DNA of 36,772 nucleotides from Glutamicibacter nicotianae (GTDB taxonomy: Bacteria > Actinomycetota > Actinomycetes > Actinomycetales > Micrococcaceae): positions 1 to 36,772 of the forward strand of contig NZ_BJNE01000023.1 in assembly GCF_006539525.1 (NCBI RefSeq), given 5' to 3'. This document shows positions 1-9,797 of this stretch, piece after piece. How positions within the stretch are numbered: the first letter of the stretch is position 1; every line of letters starts with the position of its first letter. Under the pieces are notes generated by a model. The model made no database searches and was not told the DNA's origin. It saw nothing but the letters and a program-made list of their open reading frames with translations. The position numbers were made by a program, and so were the translations under genes.

Positions 1-2
1 TT

Positions 3-59
3 CTGGCCTTGGCTGAAGCCCACCCACTCTACCCAAATCTCAAGAAAGTAGCGGAATAA
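3..59 (+). CDS. glyA: C-terminal tail of an upstream gene, probably serine hydroxymethyltransferase
   Basis: Only the last 18 codons lie in the window. The frame reads [18 protein letters not shown] and stops with TAA at 57-59, two bases before the soxB ATG. The HPLYP-type ending is typical of the last helix of serine hydroxymethyltransferase. glyA directly in front of soxBDAG is a known arrangement in Arthrobacter sarcosine loci, where GlyA turns the glycine and methylene-H4folate made by sarcosine oxidase into serine. The identity rests on a short tail plus context. The reading frame itself is well supported by the tight spacing to soxB. Confidence 0.55.
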   Translation: MALAEAHPLYPNLKKVAE

Positions 60-61
60 TC

Positions 62-1279
62 ATGGCTGATTTGCTCCCAGAACACCCGGAATTCCTCTGG
101 AACAATCCGGAACCGAAGAAGTCCTACGACGTAGTCATCGTCGGCGGCGGCGGGCACGGCCTGGCCACCGCCTACTTCCTGGCCAAGAACCATGGCATCA
201 CCAATGTGGCGGTACTGGAAAAGGGCTGGCTGGCCGGCGGGAACATGGCCCGCAACACCACCATCATCCGTTCCAACTACCTCTGGGACGAGTCGGCAGG
301 CATCTACGAGAAGTCGCTGAAGCTGTGGGAACAGCTGCCCGAGGACCTGGAATACGACTTCCTGTTCTCCCAGCGCGGCGTGATGAACCTGGCCCACACC
401 CTCGGGGATGTGCGCGAATCAGTGCGCCGCGTGGAAGCCAACAAGCTCAACGGCGTGGACGCCGAATGGCTGGACCCATCGCAGGTCAAGGAAGCCTGCC
501 CGATCATCAACGTGAGCGACAACATCCGCTACCCGGTCATGGGCGCGACCTGGCAGCCGCGCGCCGGCATCGCCAAGCACGACCACGTGGCCTGGGCCTT
601 CGCCCGCAAGGCCAACGAAATGGGCGTTGACATCATCCAGAACTGCGAAGTCACCGGATTCATCAAGGATGGCGAGAAGGTCACCGGCGTGAAGACCACC
701 CGTGGCACCATCAATGCCGGCAAGGTCGCTCTCGCCGGTGCCGGGCACTCCTCTGTGCTGGCCGAAATGGCAGGCTTCGAGCTGCCCATCCAGTCCCACC
801 CGCTGCAGGCCCTGGTCTCCGAGCTGTTCGAGCCGGTGCACCCGACGGTGGTCATGTCCAACCACATCCACGTCTACGTCTCCCAGGCTCACAAGGGCGA
901 ACTGGTCATGGGCGCGGGCATCGACAGCTACAACGGCTACGGCCAGCGCGGCGCGTTCCACGTGATCGAGGAGCAGATGGCTGCCGCGGTGGAACTGTTC
1001 CCGATCTTCGCCCGGGCGCACGTGCTGCGCACCTGGGGCGGCATCGTGGACACCACCATGGACGCCTCGCCAATCGTCTCCAAGACCCCGATCCAGAACC
1101 TGTACGTGAACTGCGGCTGGGGCACCGGCGGGTTCAAGGGCACCCCGGGCGCCGGCTTCACCATGGCGCACACCATCGCCCACGACGAGCCTCATGAGCT
1201 GAACAAGCCGTTCAGCCTGGAGCGCTTCGAAACCGGCCACCTCATCGACGAGCACGGCGCAGCAGCCGTCGCACACTAG
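62..1279 (+). CDS. soxB: Heterotetrameric sarcosine oxidase, beta subunit
   Basis: 405 residues, the usual length for the beta subunit. It is a DAO-family flavoprotein with an N-terminal FAD/Rossmann motif ([10 protein letters not shown], residues 24-33). The segment around residues 167-176 contains His173 and His175. In corynebacterial enzymes a histidine here carries the covalently bound FMN, so this region should be the FMN attachment site. The C-terminal part has the GGFKGTPG glycine-rich signature. With SoxA, SoxG and SoxD it oxidises sarcosine with O2 and H4folate to glycine, methylene-H4folate and H2O2 in the cytoplasm. The ATG lies two bases after the upstream stop, so translation is probably coupled, and no strong Shine-Dalgarno is visible. 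It is the first sox gene of an operon that continues to soxG. Confidence 0.96.
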   Translation: MADLLPEHPEFLWNNPEPKKSYDVVIVGGGGHGLATAYFLAKNHGITNVAVLEKGWLAGGNMARNTTIIRSNYLWDESAGIYEKSLKLWEQLPEDLEYDFLFSQRGVMNLAHTLGDVRESVRRVEANKLNGVDAEWLDPSQVKEACPIINVSDNIRYPVMGATWQPRAGIAKHDHVAWAFARKANEMGVDIIQNCEVTGFIKDGEKVTGVKTTRGTINAGKVALAGAGHSSVLAEMAGFELPIQSHPLQALVSELFEPVHPTVVMSNHIHVYVSQAHKGELVMGAGIDSYNGYGQRGAFHVIEEQMAAAVELFPIFARAHVLRTWGGIVDTTMDASPIVSKTPIQNLYVNCGWGTGGFKGTPGAGFTMAHTIAHDEPHELNKPFSLERFETGHLIDEHGAAAVAH

Positions 1280-1290
1280 GAGCAACCGCC

Positions 1291-1590
1291 ATGATGCTGA
1301 TTGATTGCCCGAACTGCGGGCCACGCAACGAGAACGAATTCAAATACGGGGGAGAAGCCCACGTTGCCTACCCGGAGGATCCGAACGCGCTGAGCGACAA
1401 GGAATGGTCGCGCTACTTGTTCTACCGGCAGAACAAGAAGGGCATCTTCGCCGAACGCTGGGTCCACTCCGGCGGCTGCCGCAAGTGGTTCAACGCCCTG
1501 CGCGACACCGTCACCTATGAATTCAAAGCCGTCTACCGTGCCGGCGAAGCACGTCCAGAAATCCAGGCCACCGAAGGAGGCACCCGATGA
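1291..1590 (+). CDS. soxD: Sarcosine oxidase, delta subunit
   Basis: 99 residues, typical for SoxD. The zinc-binding residues are visible as Cys6 and Cys9 (CPNC) and His59 and Cys63 (HSGGC), the set known from crystal structures of heterotetrameric sarcosine oxidase. The protein is a small structural subunit clamped onto the alpha subunit. Two ATGs stand in tandem at 1291 and 1294. The AGGAG overlapping the soxB stop favours the first, and SoxD proteins commonly begin MM. The stop TGA overlaps the soxA ATG (ATGA at 1587-1590), indicating translational coupling. Confidence 0.96.
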   Translation: MMLIDCPNCGPRNENEFKYGGEAHVAYPEDPNALSDKEWSRYLFYRQNKKGIFAERWVHSGGCRKWFNALRDTVTYEFKAVYRAGEARPEIQATEGGTR

Positions 1591-4484
1591 GCAAGTCCCA
1601 GCGCCTTGCCGCCGCGCACAGCGCCGGCGCCCGCATTAACCGCGAGGAAGCACTGGCCCTGAGAGTGAACGGGCAGCAGCTTTCCGCCTTCCGCGGCGAC
1701 ACCGTGGCCAGCGCAATGCTGGCCAACGGGATGCGTTCATGCGGCACCTCGCTGTACCTGGACCGCCCGCGCGGCATCTTCGCCGCCGGCGTCGAGGAAC
1801 CCAACGCGCTGATCACCGTCGACGCCCGGCACAGCCAGGACATCGCCGAGTCGATGCTGCCTGCCACCACCGTCCCGGTCACCGAATCGATGAACGCCAC
1901 CCTGCTCTCCGGACTGGGTGTGCTGGATCCGAACGAGGACCCCGCCTACTACGACCACGTCCACGTGCATACCGACGTGCTGGTGGTCGGCGCCGGGCCT
2001 GCAGGCCTGGCCGCTGCCCGCGAGGCCTCGCGCTCCGGCGCCCGGGTAATGCTGCTCGACGAGCGCGCCGAAGCCGGCGGCACCCTGCGCGATGCTTCCG
2101 GCGAGCAGATCGACGGCGTGGACGCCGCGGCATGGATCGACACGGTCGCCGCCGAATTGGCAGCCGCCGAGGAGACCACCCACCTGCAGCGCACCACCGT
2201 CTTCGGGTCCTACGACGCGAACTACCTGATCGCAGCGCAGCGCCGCACCGTGCACCTGGACGGCCCGGCAGGGGCGGGCGTCTCGCGCGAACGCATCTGG
2301 CACATCCGCGCCCAGCAGGTAGTGCTGGCCACCGGCGCCCACGAACGCCCGATCGTCTTCGAGAACAACGACCGTCCGGGCATCATGCTCGCCGGCGCGG
2401 TGCGCAGCTACCTGAACCGCTACGGCGTGCGCGCCGGTCAGCAGATCGTGGTGGCCACCACTAACGACTCGGTCTACCCGCTGGTCTCCGAGCTGGCAGC
2501 CACCGGCGGGGTAGTTGCAGTGATCGACGCACGCACCACCGTCTCTGCGGCCGCCACAGAAGCAGTGGCCGCCGGGGTCACCGTGCTGACCGGCTCCGTC
2601 GTGGTGGACACCGAAGCGGATGCCTCCGGCGAGCTTTCGGCAGTGATCGTCGCCGAGCTGGACGAGCAGCGCAACCTCGGCGCGCCGCAGCGCTTCGAGG
2701 CCGACGTGCTGGCCGTGGGCGGCGGCTTCAACCCGGTGGTGCACCTGCACTCCCAGCGCCAGGGCAAGCTGGACTGGGACACTGCGATCCATGCCTTCGT
2801 CCCGGCCGCCGCGGTGGCCAACCAGCACCTGGCCGGCGCTGTCACTGGCCGCTTCGACACCGCCAGCGCGCTGAGCACCGGGGCCGCCACCGGCGCCGCG
2901 GCAGCCAGCGCAGCAGGCTTCCAGCGCATCGCAGAAGTTCCGCAGGCGGTAGCCGTCCCGGCCGGGGAAACCCGTCCGGTCTGGCTGGTGCCGTCGCTGA
3001 ACGGCGACGACGCGGCGAACTACAAGACCCACTTCGTGGATCTGCAGCGCGACCAGTCCGTGGCCGACGTGCTGCGCGCCACCGGCGCCGGCATGCAGTC
3101 CGTGGAGCACATCAAGCGGTACACCTCGATCTCCACCGCCAACGACCAGGGCAAGACCTCGGGCGTCGCGGCAATCGGCGTGATCGCCGCGGTGCTGGGC
3201 ATCGAGAACCCGGCACAGATCGGCACTACCACCTTCCGCGCACCGTACACCCCGGTGGCCTTCGCAGCGCTGGCCGGACGCACCCGCGGGCAGCTGCTGG
3301 ATCCGGCACGCATCACCCCGATGCACTCCTGGCATGTGGAGCACGGCGCCGAATTCGAGGACGTCGGGCAGTGGAAGCGCGCCTGGTACTACCCGCAGCC
3401 GGGCGAGAGCATGGACGAGGCGGTCTACCGCGAATCCGCCGCGGTGCGCGCTTCGGTGGGCATGCTCGATGCCACCACGCTGGGCAAGATCGAGATCCGC
3501 GGCAAGGACGCCGCCGAATTCCTCAACCGCATCTACACCAACGGCTACACCAAGCTGAAAGAGGGCATGGGACGCTACGGCGTGATGTGCAAGGCCGACG
3601 GCATGATCTTCGACGACGGCGTGACCCTGCGCCTGGCCGAGGACCGCTTCCTGATGCATACCACCACCGGCGGCGCCGCCGACGTGCTGGACTGGCTGGA
3701 AGAATGGCTGCAGACCGAATGGCCTGAACTGGACGTCACCTGCACCTCGGTGACCGAGCAGCTGGCCACCGTCGCGGTGGTCGGACCGAAGTCCCGGGAG
3801 GTCATCGCGAAGCTGGCCAGCTCGGTGGACGTGTCCAACGAGGGTTTCAAGTTCATGGCCTTCAAGGACGTGGTGCTGGACTCCGGGATCGAGGCGCGGA
3901 TCAGCCGCATCTCCTTCTCCGGCGAACTGGCCTTCGAGATCGCGATCCCTGCCTGGCATGGGCTGCGCGTCTGGGAAGATGTGTACGCCGCCGGCGAGGA
4001 ATTCAACATCACCCCGTACGGCACCGAAACCATGCACGTGCTGCGCGCCGAGAAGGGATTCATCATCGTCGGCCAGGATACCGACGGCACGGTGACCCCG
4101 CAGGATGCAGGCATGGAATGGGTGGTCTCCAAGCTCAAGGACTTCGTCGGCAAGCGCTCCTACAGCCGCGAAGACAATGTGCGCGAGGACCGCAAGCACC
4201 TGGTTTCGGTGCTGCCGGTGGACTCTTCGCTGCGCCTGCCCGAAGGCGCCGCGCTGGTGGCCGCCGACGCGCTGGCCACCGATGGCATCACCCCGATGGA
4301 AGGCTGGGTCACCAGCTCGTACAACTCGCCGGCCCTGGGGCGCACCTTCGGCCTGGCGCTGATCAAGAATGGGCGCAACCGCATCGGCGAAGTGCTCAAG
4401 ACCCCGGTCGGCGGCCAGCTGGTCGACGTCCAGGTCTCCGAACTCGTTCTCTTCGACCCGGAAGGAAGCCGCCGTGATGGCTAA
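1587..4484 (+). CDS. soxA: Sarcosine oxidase, alpha subunit
   Basis: 965 residues, full length. An N-terminal segment of about 125 residues precedes an NAD-binding Rossmann fold (GAGPAG, residues 135-140) and a pyridine-nucleotide oxidoreductase domain to about residue 460. The C-terminal half is a GcvT/aminomethyltransferase-like folate domain, with features such as the KRYTS segment at the domain junction and [10 protein letters not shown]-like folate-site residues ([10 protein letters not shown]). This subunit binds NAD+ and H4folate, which captures the formaldehyde-level carbon as methylene-H4folate. The start is set by the 4-base overlap with soxD and the GGAGG at about 1576-1580. It overlaps soxG by 8 bases. 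Confidence 0.96.
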   Translation: MSKSQRLAAAHSAGARINREEALALRVNGQQLSAFRGDTVASAMLANGMRSCGTSLYLDRPRGIFAAGVEEPNALITVDARHSQDIAESMLPATTVPVTESMNATLLSGLGVLDPNEDPAYYDHVHVHTDVLVVGAGPAGLAAAREASRSGARVMLLDERAEAGGTLRDASGEQIDGVDAAAWIDTVAAELAAAEETTHLQRTTVFGSYDANYLIAAQRRTVHLDGPAGAGVSRERIWHIRAQQVVLATGAHERPIVFENNDRPGIMLAGAVRSYLNRYGVRAGQQIVVATTNDSVYPLVSELAATGGVVAVIDARTTVSAAATEAVAAGVTVLTGSVVVDTEADASGELSAVIVAELDEQRNLGAPQRFEADVLAVGGGFNPVVHLHSQRQGKLDWDTAIHAFVPAAAVANQHLAGAVTGRFDTASALSTGAATGAAAASAAGFQRIAEVPQAVAVPAGETRPVWLVPSLNGDDAANYKTHFVDLQRDQSVADVLRATGAGMQSVEHIKRYTSISTANDQGKTSGVAAIGVIAAVLGIENPAQIGTTTFRAPYTPVAFAALAGRTRGQLLDPARITPMHSWHVEHGAEFEDVGQWKRAWYYPQPGESMDEAVYRESAAVRASVGMLDATTLGKIEIRGKDAAEFLNRIYTNGYTKLKEGMGRYGVMCKADGMIFDDGVTLRLAEDRFLMHTTTGGAADVLDWLEEWLQTEWPELDVTCTSVTEQLATVAVVGPKSREVIAKLASSVDVSNEGFKFMAFKDVVLDSGIEARISRISFSGELAFEIAIPAWHGLRVWEDVYAAGEEFNITPYGTETMHVLRAEKGFIIVGQDTDGTVTPQDAGMEWVVSKLKDFVGKRSYSREDNVREDRKHLVSVLPVDSSLRLPEGAALVAADALATDGITPMEGWVTSSYNSPALGRTFGLALIKNGRNRIGEVLKTPVGGQLVDVQVSELVLFDPEGSRRDG

Positions 4485-5085
4485 CGACACCCTGATTGAC
4501 ACCGACGTGCGCCGCTCGCCGGCGCAGCACCTGGCAGCCCAGATGGAGGCGGCCAGCGTCGCCGGCCGCGTGTCCCTGCGCGAAATCGCCTTCACCACCC
4601 AGATCTCGCTGCGCAGCGCACCGGGCGGGGCAGCCCACGCGGCGCTGTCCGCGGCCACCGGCGTGGGCCTGCCCGCCACGGTGGGCGAGGTGGCCGGCGA
4701 CGTGTCGGGCACTGCGGTGCTCTGGCTGGGCCCGGACGAGTTCCTGGCCACCAGCCCGGAGAACATCGAGCTGGCAGGTGCGCTTGCCGCCGCCCTGGGC
4801 GATGAGCCCGGGCAGGTGGTCGACCTCTCGGCCAACCGCTCGGTGCTGGAACTGGAAGGCCCGGATGCGCCGCTGGTGCTGCGCAAGAGCTGCCCGGCGG
4901 ACCTGCACCCGCGAGCCTTCGGCGTGAACCAGGCGATCACCACCTCGCTGGCGAACATTCCGGTGCTGCTGTGGCGCACCGGCGAAACCAGCTGGCGGAT
5001 CTTCCCGCGCGCCTCCTTCACCGAGCACACCGTGCACTGGCTGATCGACGCCATGGCGGAGTTCGCCGTACCACCGGTGGCCTAG
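4477..5085 (+). CDS. soxG: Sarcosine oxidase, gamma subunit
   Basis: 202 residues, as expected for SoxG, which shares a GcvT-like fold and completes the heterotetramer. The chosen ATG at 4477 lies inside the end of soxA, 9 bases after the purine-rich GAAGGAAG at 4461-4468. An in-frame GTG lies one codon upstream at 4474 and cannot be excluded. A much longer in-frame extension to 4369 would run through soxA coding sequence and is not credible. Recognisable SoxG features include the FTTQISLR segment near the N-terminus, VVDLSANR near residue 110 and the C-terminal [10 protein letters not shown] block. A GC-rich hairpin follows at 5100-5131. Confidence 0.95.
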   Translation: MANDTLIDTDVRRSPAQHLAAQMEAASVAGRVSLREIAFTTQISLRSAPGGAAHAALSAATGVGLPATVGEVAGDVSGTAVLWLGPDEFLATSPENIELAGALAAALGDEPGQVVDLSANRSVLELEGPDAPLVLRKSCPADLHPRAFGVNQAITTSLANIPVLLWRTGETSWRIFPRASFTEHTVHWLIDAMAEFAVPPVA

Positions 5086-5099
5086 CCGCACCGGCTGAT

Positions 5100-5131
5100 C
5101 CGGCCCCGTCCCGACGCCGGGGCGGGGCCGG
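5100..5131 (+). terminator. GC-rich hairpin after soxG
   Basis: A 14-base arm at 5100-5113 pairs with 5118-5131 (one G-U pair) around a four-base loop (ACGC). There is no T-run behind it, so it could be a weak terminator or an mRNA-stabilising structure. It would reduce transcription of purU relative to soxBDAG. Confidence 0.5.
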
Positions 5132-5259
5132 ACTGGCCTGTATCAGCAAACACGCAAGCACAAGCATGCACAGCAACAATCCGGCCAGTTCGTGGCGTTC
5201 GGACACCGGCTCTGGCACAGTGCTGTCTAACCCGCTAGCCGAAAGGACCTGAAGCAATC

Positions 5260-6120
5260 ATGAGCGAGCAAATCCGCCACGTGCTGACCCTGCAATGCCC
5301 CGAGGGAATGGGGATCGTCAACGCGGTCACCGGATTCCTGCTGAAGCACGAACGCACCATCGTCGAGCTCAAGCAATTCGACGACATGGCCGCCGGCCGG
5401 CTCTACCTGCGCGTGGACTTCGCCGGCGAGGGGCAGGCCGACCTGCTGGAGCAGATGCGTGCAGAATTCGCCGAGGTCGCCCAGCAGTTCGAGATGGACT
5501 GGCAGCTGCGCGAACGCGGTGAGAAGACCAAGGTGCTGATCATGGTCTCGAAGTTCGACCATTGCCTCAACGACCTGCTCTTCCGTGCCCGCACCGGCGA
5601 ATTGCCGATCGAGATCGTCGCGGTGGTCTCCAACCACCCGGACAGCCGGTCGCTGGTCGAGTGGCACGGCATCCCGTACTACCATGTGCCGATCTCCAAG
5701 GAGACCAAGCCGCAGGCCGAGGCGGAGCTGCTCTCGCTGATCGCCAAGCACGAAGCGGAGCTGGTGGTCCTGGCCCGCTACATGCAGGTGCTCTCCGACG
5801 AGCTCTCGCGCGAGTTGACCGGCAAAACGATCAACATCCACCACTCCTTCCTGCCTTCCTTCAAGGGCGCCAAGCCATACCACCAGGCCTGGGAGCGCGG
5901 CGTGAAGACCGTGGGCGCCACCGCCCACTACGTGAACTCCGAGCTGGATGAGGGCCCGATCATCGCCCAGCAGGTCGTCGAGGTGGATCATACCTTTGGC
6001 CCGCAGGACCTGGTGGCCGCCGGCCGCGACACCGAGTGCAAGGCGCTGTCCAATGCGGTGCGCTGGCACTGCGAGGGCCGGGTCTTCCTCTACGGAAACC
6101 GCACGGTCATCCTGCGCTAG
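5260..6120 (+). CDS. purU: Formyltetrahydrofolate deformylase
   Basis: 286 residues. An N-terminal ACT domain (about 5-85) is followed by a formyltransferase-fold catalytic domain. The catalytic Asn, His and Asp are visible as Asn192 and His194 (NIHHSFLPSFKG) and Asp230 (DEGPI). The enzyme hydrolyses 10-formyl-H4folate to formate and H4folate. Beside soxBDAG it should recycle H4folate when sarcosine oxidation floods the one-carbon pool; this soxBDAG-purU order is known in Arthrobacter. The start is supported by GAAAGGACC at 5240-5248. A 174-base gap with a hairpin separates it from soxG, so it may have some independent expression. Its stop overlaps the convergent small gene at 6117 by four bases. 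Confidence 0.95.
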   Translation: MSEQIRHVLTLQCPEGMGIVNAVTGFLLKHERTIVELKQFDDMAAGRLYLRVDFAGEGQADLLEQMRAEFAEVAQQFEMDWQLRERGEKTKVLIMVSKFDHCLNDLLFRARTGELPIEIVAVVSNHPDSRSLVEWHGIPYYHVPISKETKPQAEAELLSLIAKHEAELVVLARYMQVLSDELSRELTGKTINIHHSFLPSFKGAKPYHQAWERGVKTVGATAHYVNSELDEGPIIAQQVVEVDHTFGPQDLVAAGRDTECKALSNAVRWHCEGRVFLYGNRTVILR

Positions 6121-6350
6121 GCATCATCATCCAAGGCCCGGTACTGCTGCTGGGCATCAACCGATTCCACCGCCGATATGCTGCGCAACTTCTCGGCAAC
6201 ATCCTCGCTGCCCTCGCCAATTACCTGGCCGAGGGCGGCGAGCACCTGCTTAACTTGCAATCCGCGGGACTGCAGTTCGCTGACCACCGGTTCCAGCGGA
6301 TGCTGGGTGGAAATGGTGATGACATAGACGTGCACTTCGGCGCCGGACAT
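6117..6350 (-). CDS. Small subtilisin-companion protein, I9-propeptide-like
   Basis: 77 residues (MSGAEVHVYVITIS... ending YRALDDDA) with a beta-alpha-beta-beta-alpha-beta pattern. A conserved-looking core, LAALGQVIGEG then LRSISAVESVD, resembles the inhibitor I9/subtilisin propeptide fold and the small proteins often labelled ketohydroxyglutarate aldolase in databases. I infer an I9-like fold, not aldolase activity, because it is far too short for an aldolase. It starts four bases after the stop of the upstream S8 protease with an AGGAAG Shine-Dalgarno lying inside the protease end, so the two are co-translated. A role as folding chaperone or inhibitor of that protease is inference from fold pattern and position. 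There is no signal peptide. Confidence 0.7.
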   Translation of the reverse strand: MSGAEVHVYVITISTQHPLEPVVSELQSRGLQVKQVLAALGQVIGEGSEDVAEKLRSISAVESVDAQQQYRALDDDA

Positions 6351-6354
6351 GCCG

Positions 6355-7536
6355 CTACGCTTCCTGTGAGGCCGGGGCCTGGACCAGCCCGGCTCCGGCA
6401 TCCTCGGCCGGCAGCGGGATATCGCGGGAGGTGGACAGCAGCTTGTCCCACAGCTCCTGGGCACGCAGCCCGGTGGATTCGGCCAGCAGCGCTGCCACGC
6501 CGGCCACATGCGGGGTGGCCATCGAGGTGCCGCTGATGGTGTTGTACCGCTTGGCGCCGGGCCACGAAGAGTAGATAGCAACGCCGGGGCCTGCAATATC
6601 CACCTCGCCGCCGTCGGTGTCCAACGCCTGGGCCGAGAAGTCCGCCACGGCCAGCTTCGAGTCCAAAGCCGCTACGGCCATGATGTACGGGCTGTTGGCC
6701 GGTGCGCCGACGAATCCCGGGTTCCCGGCAGAGCGCTGTGCATTATTTCCGGCGGCCGCCACGATCAAGGAGCCCAGCTCCAAGGCGCGGCGTCCGGCAG
6801 TGACATAGGGTGGGTGCACAGTTCTCACATCAGCACCCAGCGACATGGAGATGACCTCGCACTTGTTTTCCAGTGCCCAGTTGATGCCGGCCAGGATCGT
6901 GGAGTCCGAACCTGAGCCATCGGCGCCCAGCACCTTTCCAGCGAATATATTGGCTTCCGAGGCGACCCCGTAGCCCGGACCCTGCTGCGGTTCGCGCGGA
7001 CCGCAGGCGCTGCCGATGCAGTGGGTGCCATGTCCATGGCCGTCAGTGGCGTCCTCGCCTGCGACAAAGGACTTGGCGGTCACCGTGCGGCCTGCGAAGT
7101 CCGGATGCGCACTGTCAAAACCGGTATCCAAGACGGCCACGTTGATGCCCTTGCCGGTGTAGCCCGAAAGCGAAGCGCCTACGGCCTGCAGGCCCCAGGT
7201 GAGTTGGCCGGTGTCCGCATAGGAGTCCGTAGCGGCCGGGGCATCGGGCAGGATCCGGTAGACCAGCTCGGGTACCACCGAGGCTGGCAGCTTGTGCCCT
7301 GCGCAGCGCTGGCGGAAGTCCTCAAGCTGGTCAGCCGAGCTGGTGACCACAGCGATGCCCAGCATTGGGAAGTACTCGGTACTGGAATAGCCCTGTTCAG
7401 CCAGCAGCTGCGGAAGTTCCGATTCGCGCTGGGCTGCTGCGATGCCCGGGGCTCCGGATTCCTGCCGGTCGAAGACCAAGACGTAGCGGTTGGGAATTTC
7501 GGCGACGGTCGCTTGACGGACCTGGTTGCTGTACAT
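6355..7536 (-). CDS. Subtilisin-family (S8) serine protease without signal peptide
   Basis: 393 residues from ATG 7536, which has a strong AAGGAG seven bases upstream; longer starts are not needed. Residues about 15-96 form an I9-like prodomain. The S8 catalytic domain follows, with Asp137 (VAVLDTGFD), His169 (GHGHGTHC), Asn264 (AAAGNNA, oxyanion hole) and Ser338 (ISGTSMATPHVAG), so it looks fully active. I see no signal peptide or membrane segment, which suggests a cytoplasmic protease or a non-classical export route. It is followed without a real gap by a small I9-like gene, so two propeptide-like units would exist for one protease. It is divergent from the BCCT transporter. Confidence 0.92.
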   Translation of the reverse strand: MYSNQVRQATVAEIPNRYVLVFDRQESGAPGIAAAQRESELPQLLAEQGYSSTEYFPMLGIAVVTSSADQLEDFRQRCAGHKLPASVVPELVYRILPDAPAATDSYADTGQLTWGLQAVGASLSGYTGKGINVAVLDTGFDSAHPDFAGRTVTAKSFVAGEDATDGHGHGTHCIGSACGPREPQQGPGYGVASEANIFAGKVLGADGSGSDSTILAGINWALENKCEVISMSLGADVRTVHPPYVTAGRRALELGSLIVAAAGNNAQRSAGNPGFVGAPANSPYIMAVAALDSKLAVADFSAQALDTDGGEVDIAGPGVAIYSSWPGAKRYNTISGTSMATPHVAGVAALLAESTGLRAQELWDKLLSTSRDIPLPAEDAGAGLVQAPASQEA

Positions 7537-7793
7537 GACGGGGCTCCTTACTGGTTCCGAGAGGCTTTCATGCCAAGGCCTACGAGGTACCTCGCACTGT
7601 ACCCGGCGGCATGGACAAACTGCCATGCTTGGCAACAAGCACCTATGCAGCGCACAGCAACCGCGGCGCACGGCCCGGCGATGCCCGACGGGCAGAAAGA
7701 AGTCACTATTCTTCGCTGGCCACTTGAATCTTCGCGGCGAAAGAACAAGGGTGGAAGTCCTAGGGCATTTCTCTGAGTGAAGGAGCCTGGACC

Positions 7794-9677
7794 ATGACGA
7801 AGAACATTGACGAAGTTGAACCTCCCGAAGCAGATAATGGGCAGCACGCAAATGCTGTGCTGGAAGCATCCCCGCATACCGCGCCGATCCCGGTGCACAT
7901 GCACATTGCCGAGGACGACACCGACGAGCAGATCACCGCGAAGCTGCGCCGGCAGGGCGTGCGCCTAGGCAAGGGCGGGATCGCCCCTGCGGTCTTCTGG
8001 CCGGCGCTGCTGGTGATCCTGGCTGTGGCGGTCTTCGCGATCCTCGCGCCCAATGCGGCGGACACGACTTTCAACGCCGTGCAGAACTGGATCGTAGCCA
8101 ACCTGGGCTGGTACTACATGCTGATCATCGGCGGCTTTGTGGCGCTGGTGATCGCCATCGGCTTCTCCAAGCTCGGGCGGATCACCCTGGGCAATGACGG
8201 AGAGAAACCCGAATTCGGCTTGTTCAGCTGGTTCGCGATGCTCTTCGCCGCCGGCATGGGCATTGGCCTGGTCTTCTACGGGGTCGGCGAACCTCTGATG
8301 TACGCCACCGTGGATCCGAAGCCGGGTTGGGAAGGCAGCGAATCGGAGCTGGCCGGACTGGCCATGGCGCAGACCTTCATCCACTGGGGCCTGCACCCGT
8401 GGGCCATCTACGCGGTGATCGGCTTGGCTTTGGCCTACGCGATCCACCGCCGCGGGCGCCCGGTGTCCATCCGTTGGGCGCTAGAACCGATCCTGGGAGA
8501 TCGGGTCAAGGGCTGGCTGGGAGATGTGATTGATGTACTGGCCATCTTCGGCACGGTGTTCGGCGTGGCCACCTCGCTGGGCCTGGGCGTGCAGCAGATC
8601 AGCTCGGGCATGAAGGCGATCGGACTGGTCGGTTCGGTGGATAACACGCTGCTGGTCATCCTGATCGTGGTCATCACGTTCCTAGCCACCATGAGCGTGG
8701 TCAGCGGCCTGGGCGCCGGGATCAAGTGGCTGTCGAACATCAACCTGTCCATGGCAGGCCTGCTGATGATCAGCGTGCTGCTGCTGGGCCCGACGCTGTT
8801 CCTGTTCCAGAATTTCGTGCAGTCCCTGGGCGTGTACCTGGCCAACTTCATGAACATGACCTTCGACGTGGGTGCCTTCCAGCAGGGTGAGGAATCGGCC
8901 ACCTGGTTCTCCAGCTGGACGGTCTTCTACTGGGGCTGGTGGATCGCCTGGGCGCCGTTCGTGGGCATCTTCATCGCCCGCATTTCGCGCGGGCGTACCG
9001 TGCGCCAGTTCGTCACCGGCGTGCTGCTGGTGCCGACCATAGTCGGTTTCCTCTGGTTCTCGGTCATGGGCGGCTCGGGGCTGTACCGCCAGTTCTTCGG
9101 CGCCGGGGATATGGTCGAGGATGGCGCGGTCTCCGCGGAGGGGTCGCTGTTCCAGGTGCTTGAAGCCTTGCCGCTGGGTTCGATCCTGTCGGTGGTGGCG
9201 ATCTTGCTGGTCGCGATCTTCTTCATCACCTCTTCGGACTCCGGCTCGCTGGTGGTCGACATGCTCGCCTCCGGCGGGCACCCGAACCCGCCGACCTGGT
9301 CCAGGGTGCTGTGGGCGGTGCTCGAAGGCGTGCTGGCCGCTGCCTTGCTGGTGGCCGGCGGGCTGCAGGCGCTGCAGGCCGGTTCGCTGGCCACGGCCTT
9401 GCCATTCAGCATCATCATGATCATGATGTCGGTGGCCACGATCAAGGGGTTGCGCCATGAAAGCCGGGCCTTGGAAGTCATCGAGCAGAAGCGCCGGCTG
9501 GCGCGGGTCACCGAGCACGTCTCCGATGAGCTGTGGGGCGCCTTGGACGAGCAGCCCGAACTGCGCCGCTACGTCGATGACCGTATCGACTACCGGGTCT
9601 CGCGCACGCGCGGGATCTTCGGCAAGCGCGTGGAATCAGAAGCAAAATCCCGGCACGTGAAGCCAAGTGACGACTAG
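7794..9677 (+). CDS. BCCT-family glycine betaine transporter (BetP-like)
   Basis: 627 residues with a long hydrophilic N-terminus (about 1-60), twelve predicted membrane segments and a charged C-terminal tail of about 75 residues rich in Arg and Lys, like the osmosensing tail of BetP. The glycine-rich motif of TM3 reads GMGIG at residues 154-158, the version of Na+-coupled betaine carriers rather than CaiT-type exchangers. The aromatic BCCT signature is visible as FYWGWWIAWAPFVG. It would import glycine betaine or related compounds with Na+. Because sarcosine is a betaine breakdown product, the position near soxBDAG fits catabolic as well as osmotic use. The start is supported by GAAGGAG upstream (7779-7785). 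Confidence 0.93.
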   Translation: MTKNIDEVEPPEADNGQHANAVLEASPHTAPIPVHMHIAEDDTDEQITAKLRRQGVRLGKGGIAPAVFWPALLVILAVAVFAILAPNAADTTFNAVQNWIVANLGWYYMLIIGGFVALVIAIGFSKLGRITLGNDGEKPEFGLFSWFAMLFAAGMGIGLVFYGVGEPLMYATVDPKPGWEGSESELAGLAMAQTFIHWGLHPWAIYAVIGLALAYAIHRRGRPVSIRWALEPILGDRVKGWLGDVIDVLAIFGTVFGVATSLGLGVQQISSGMKAIGLVGSVDNTLLVILIVVITFLATMSVVSGLGAGIKWLSNINLSMAGLLMISVLLLGPTLFLFQNFVQSLGVYLANFMNMTFDVGAFQQGEESATWFSSWTVFYWGWWIAWAPFVGIFIARISRGRTVRQFVTGVLLVPTIVGFLWFSVMGGSGLYRQFFGAGDMVEDGAVSAEGSLFQVLEALPLGSILSVVAILLVAIFFITSSDSGSLVVDMLASGGHPNPPTWSRVLWAVLEGVLAAALLVAGGLQALQAGSLATALPFSIIMIMMSVATIKGLRHESRALEVIEQKRRLARVTEHVSDELWGALDEQPELRRYVDDRIDYRVSRTRGIFGKRVESEAKSRHVKPSDD

Positions 9678-9691
9678 GTCCGTGGCCTTGC

Positions 9692-9722
9692 CCCCGATGC
9701 CTTGCCAAGCAGGGCATCGGGG
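9692..9722 (+). terminator. Hairpin after the BCCT gene
   Basis: Arms at 9692-9705 and 9709-9722 form a 14-bp stem with one G-U pair around a three-base loop (CAA). It sits 15 bases after the transporter stop and before the reductase gene. There is no clear T-run, but stem strength and position support termination. Confidence 0.65.
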
Positions 9723-9797
9723 TGTGAGGATCAAGGTGACAAGCATTATCCACTGGCCGCGGGCCGTCACCGCGGCGGGAAGCAGAGGGGTTGTTCC

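Noticed and set aside
1737-5054. 1105-codon open frame on the minus strand opposite soxA/soxG
   Set aside because: It is a by-product of high-GC codon bias opposite certain sox genes. It shows low-complexity His/Gly/Arg composition, no domain and no ribosome site.
7621-7634. TGCCA-N4-TGGCA inverted repeat in the protease/BCCT gap
   Set aside because: Only five-base arms with no second site or clear promoter nearby. Expected by chance in GC-rich spacer.
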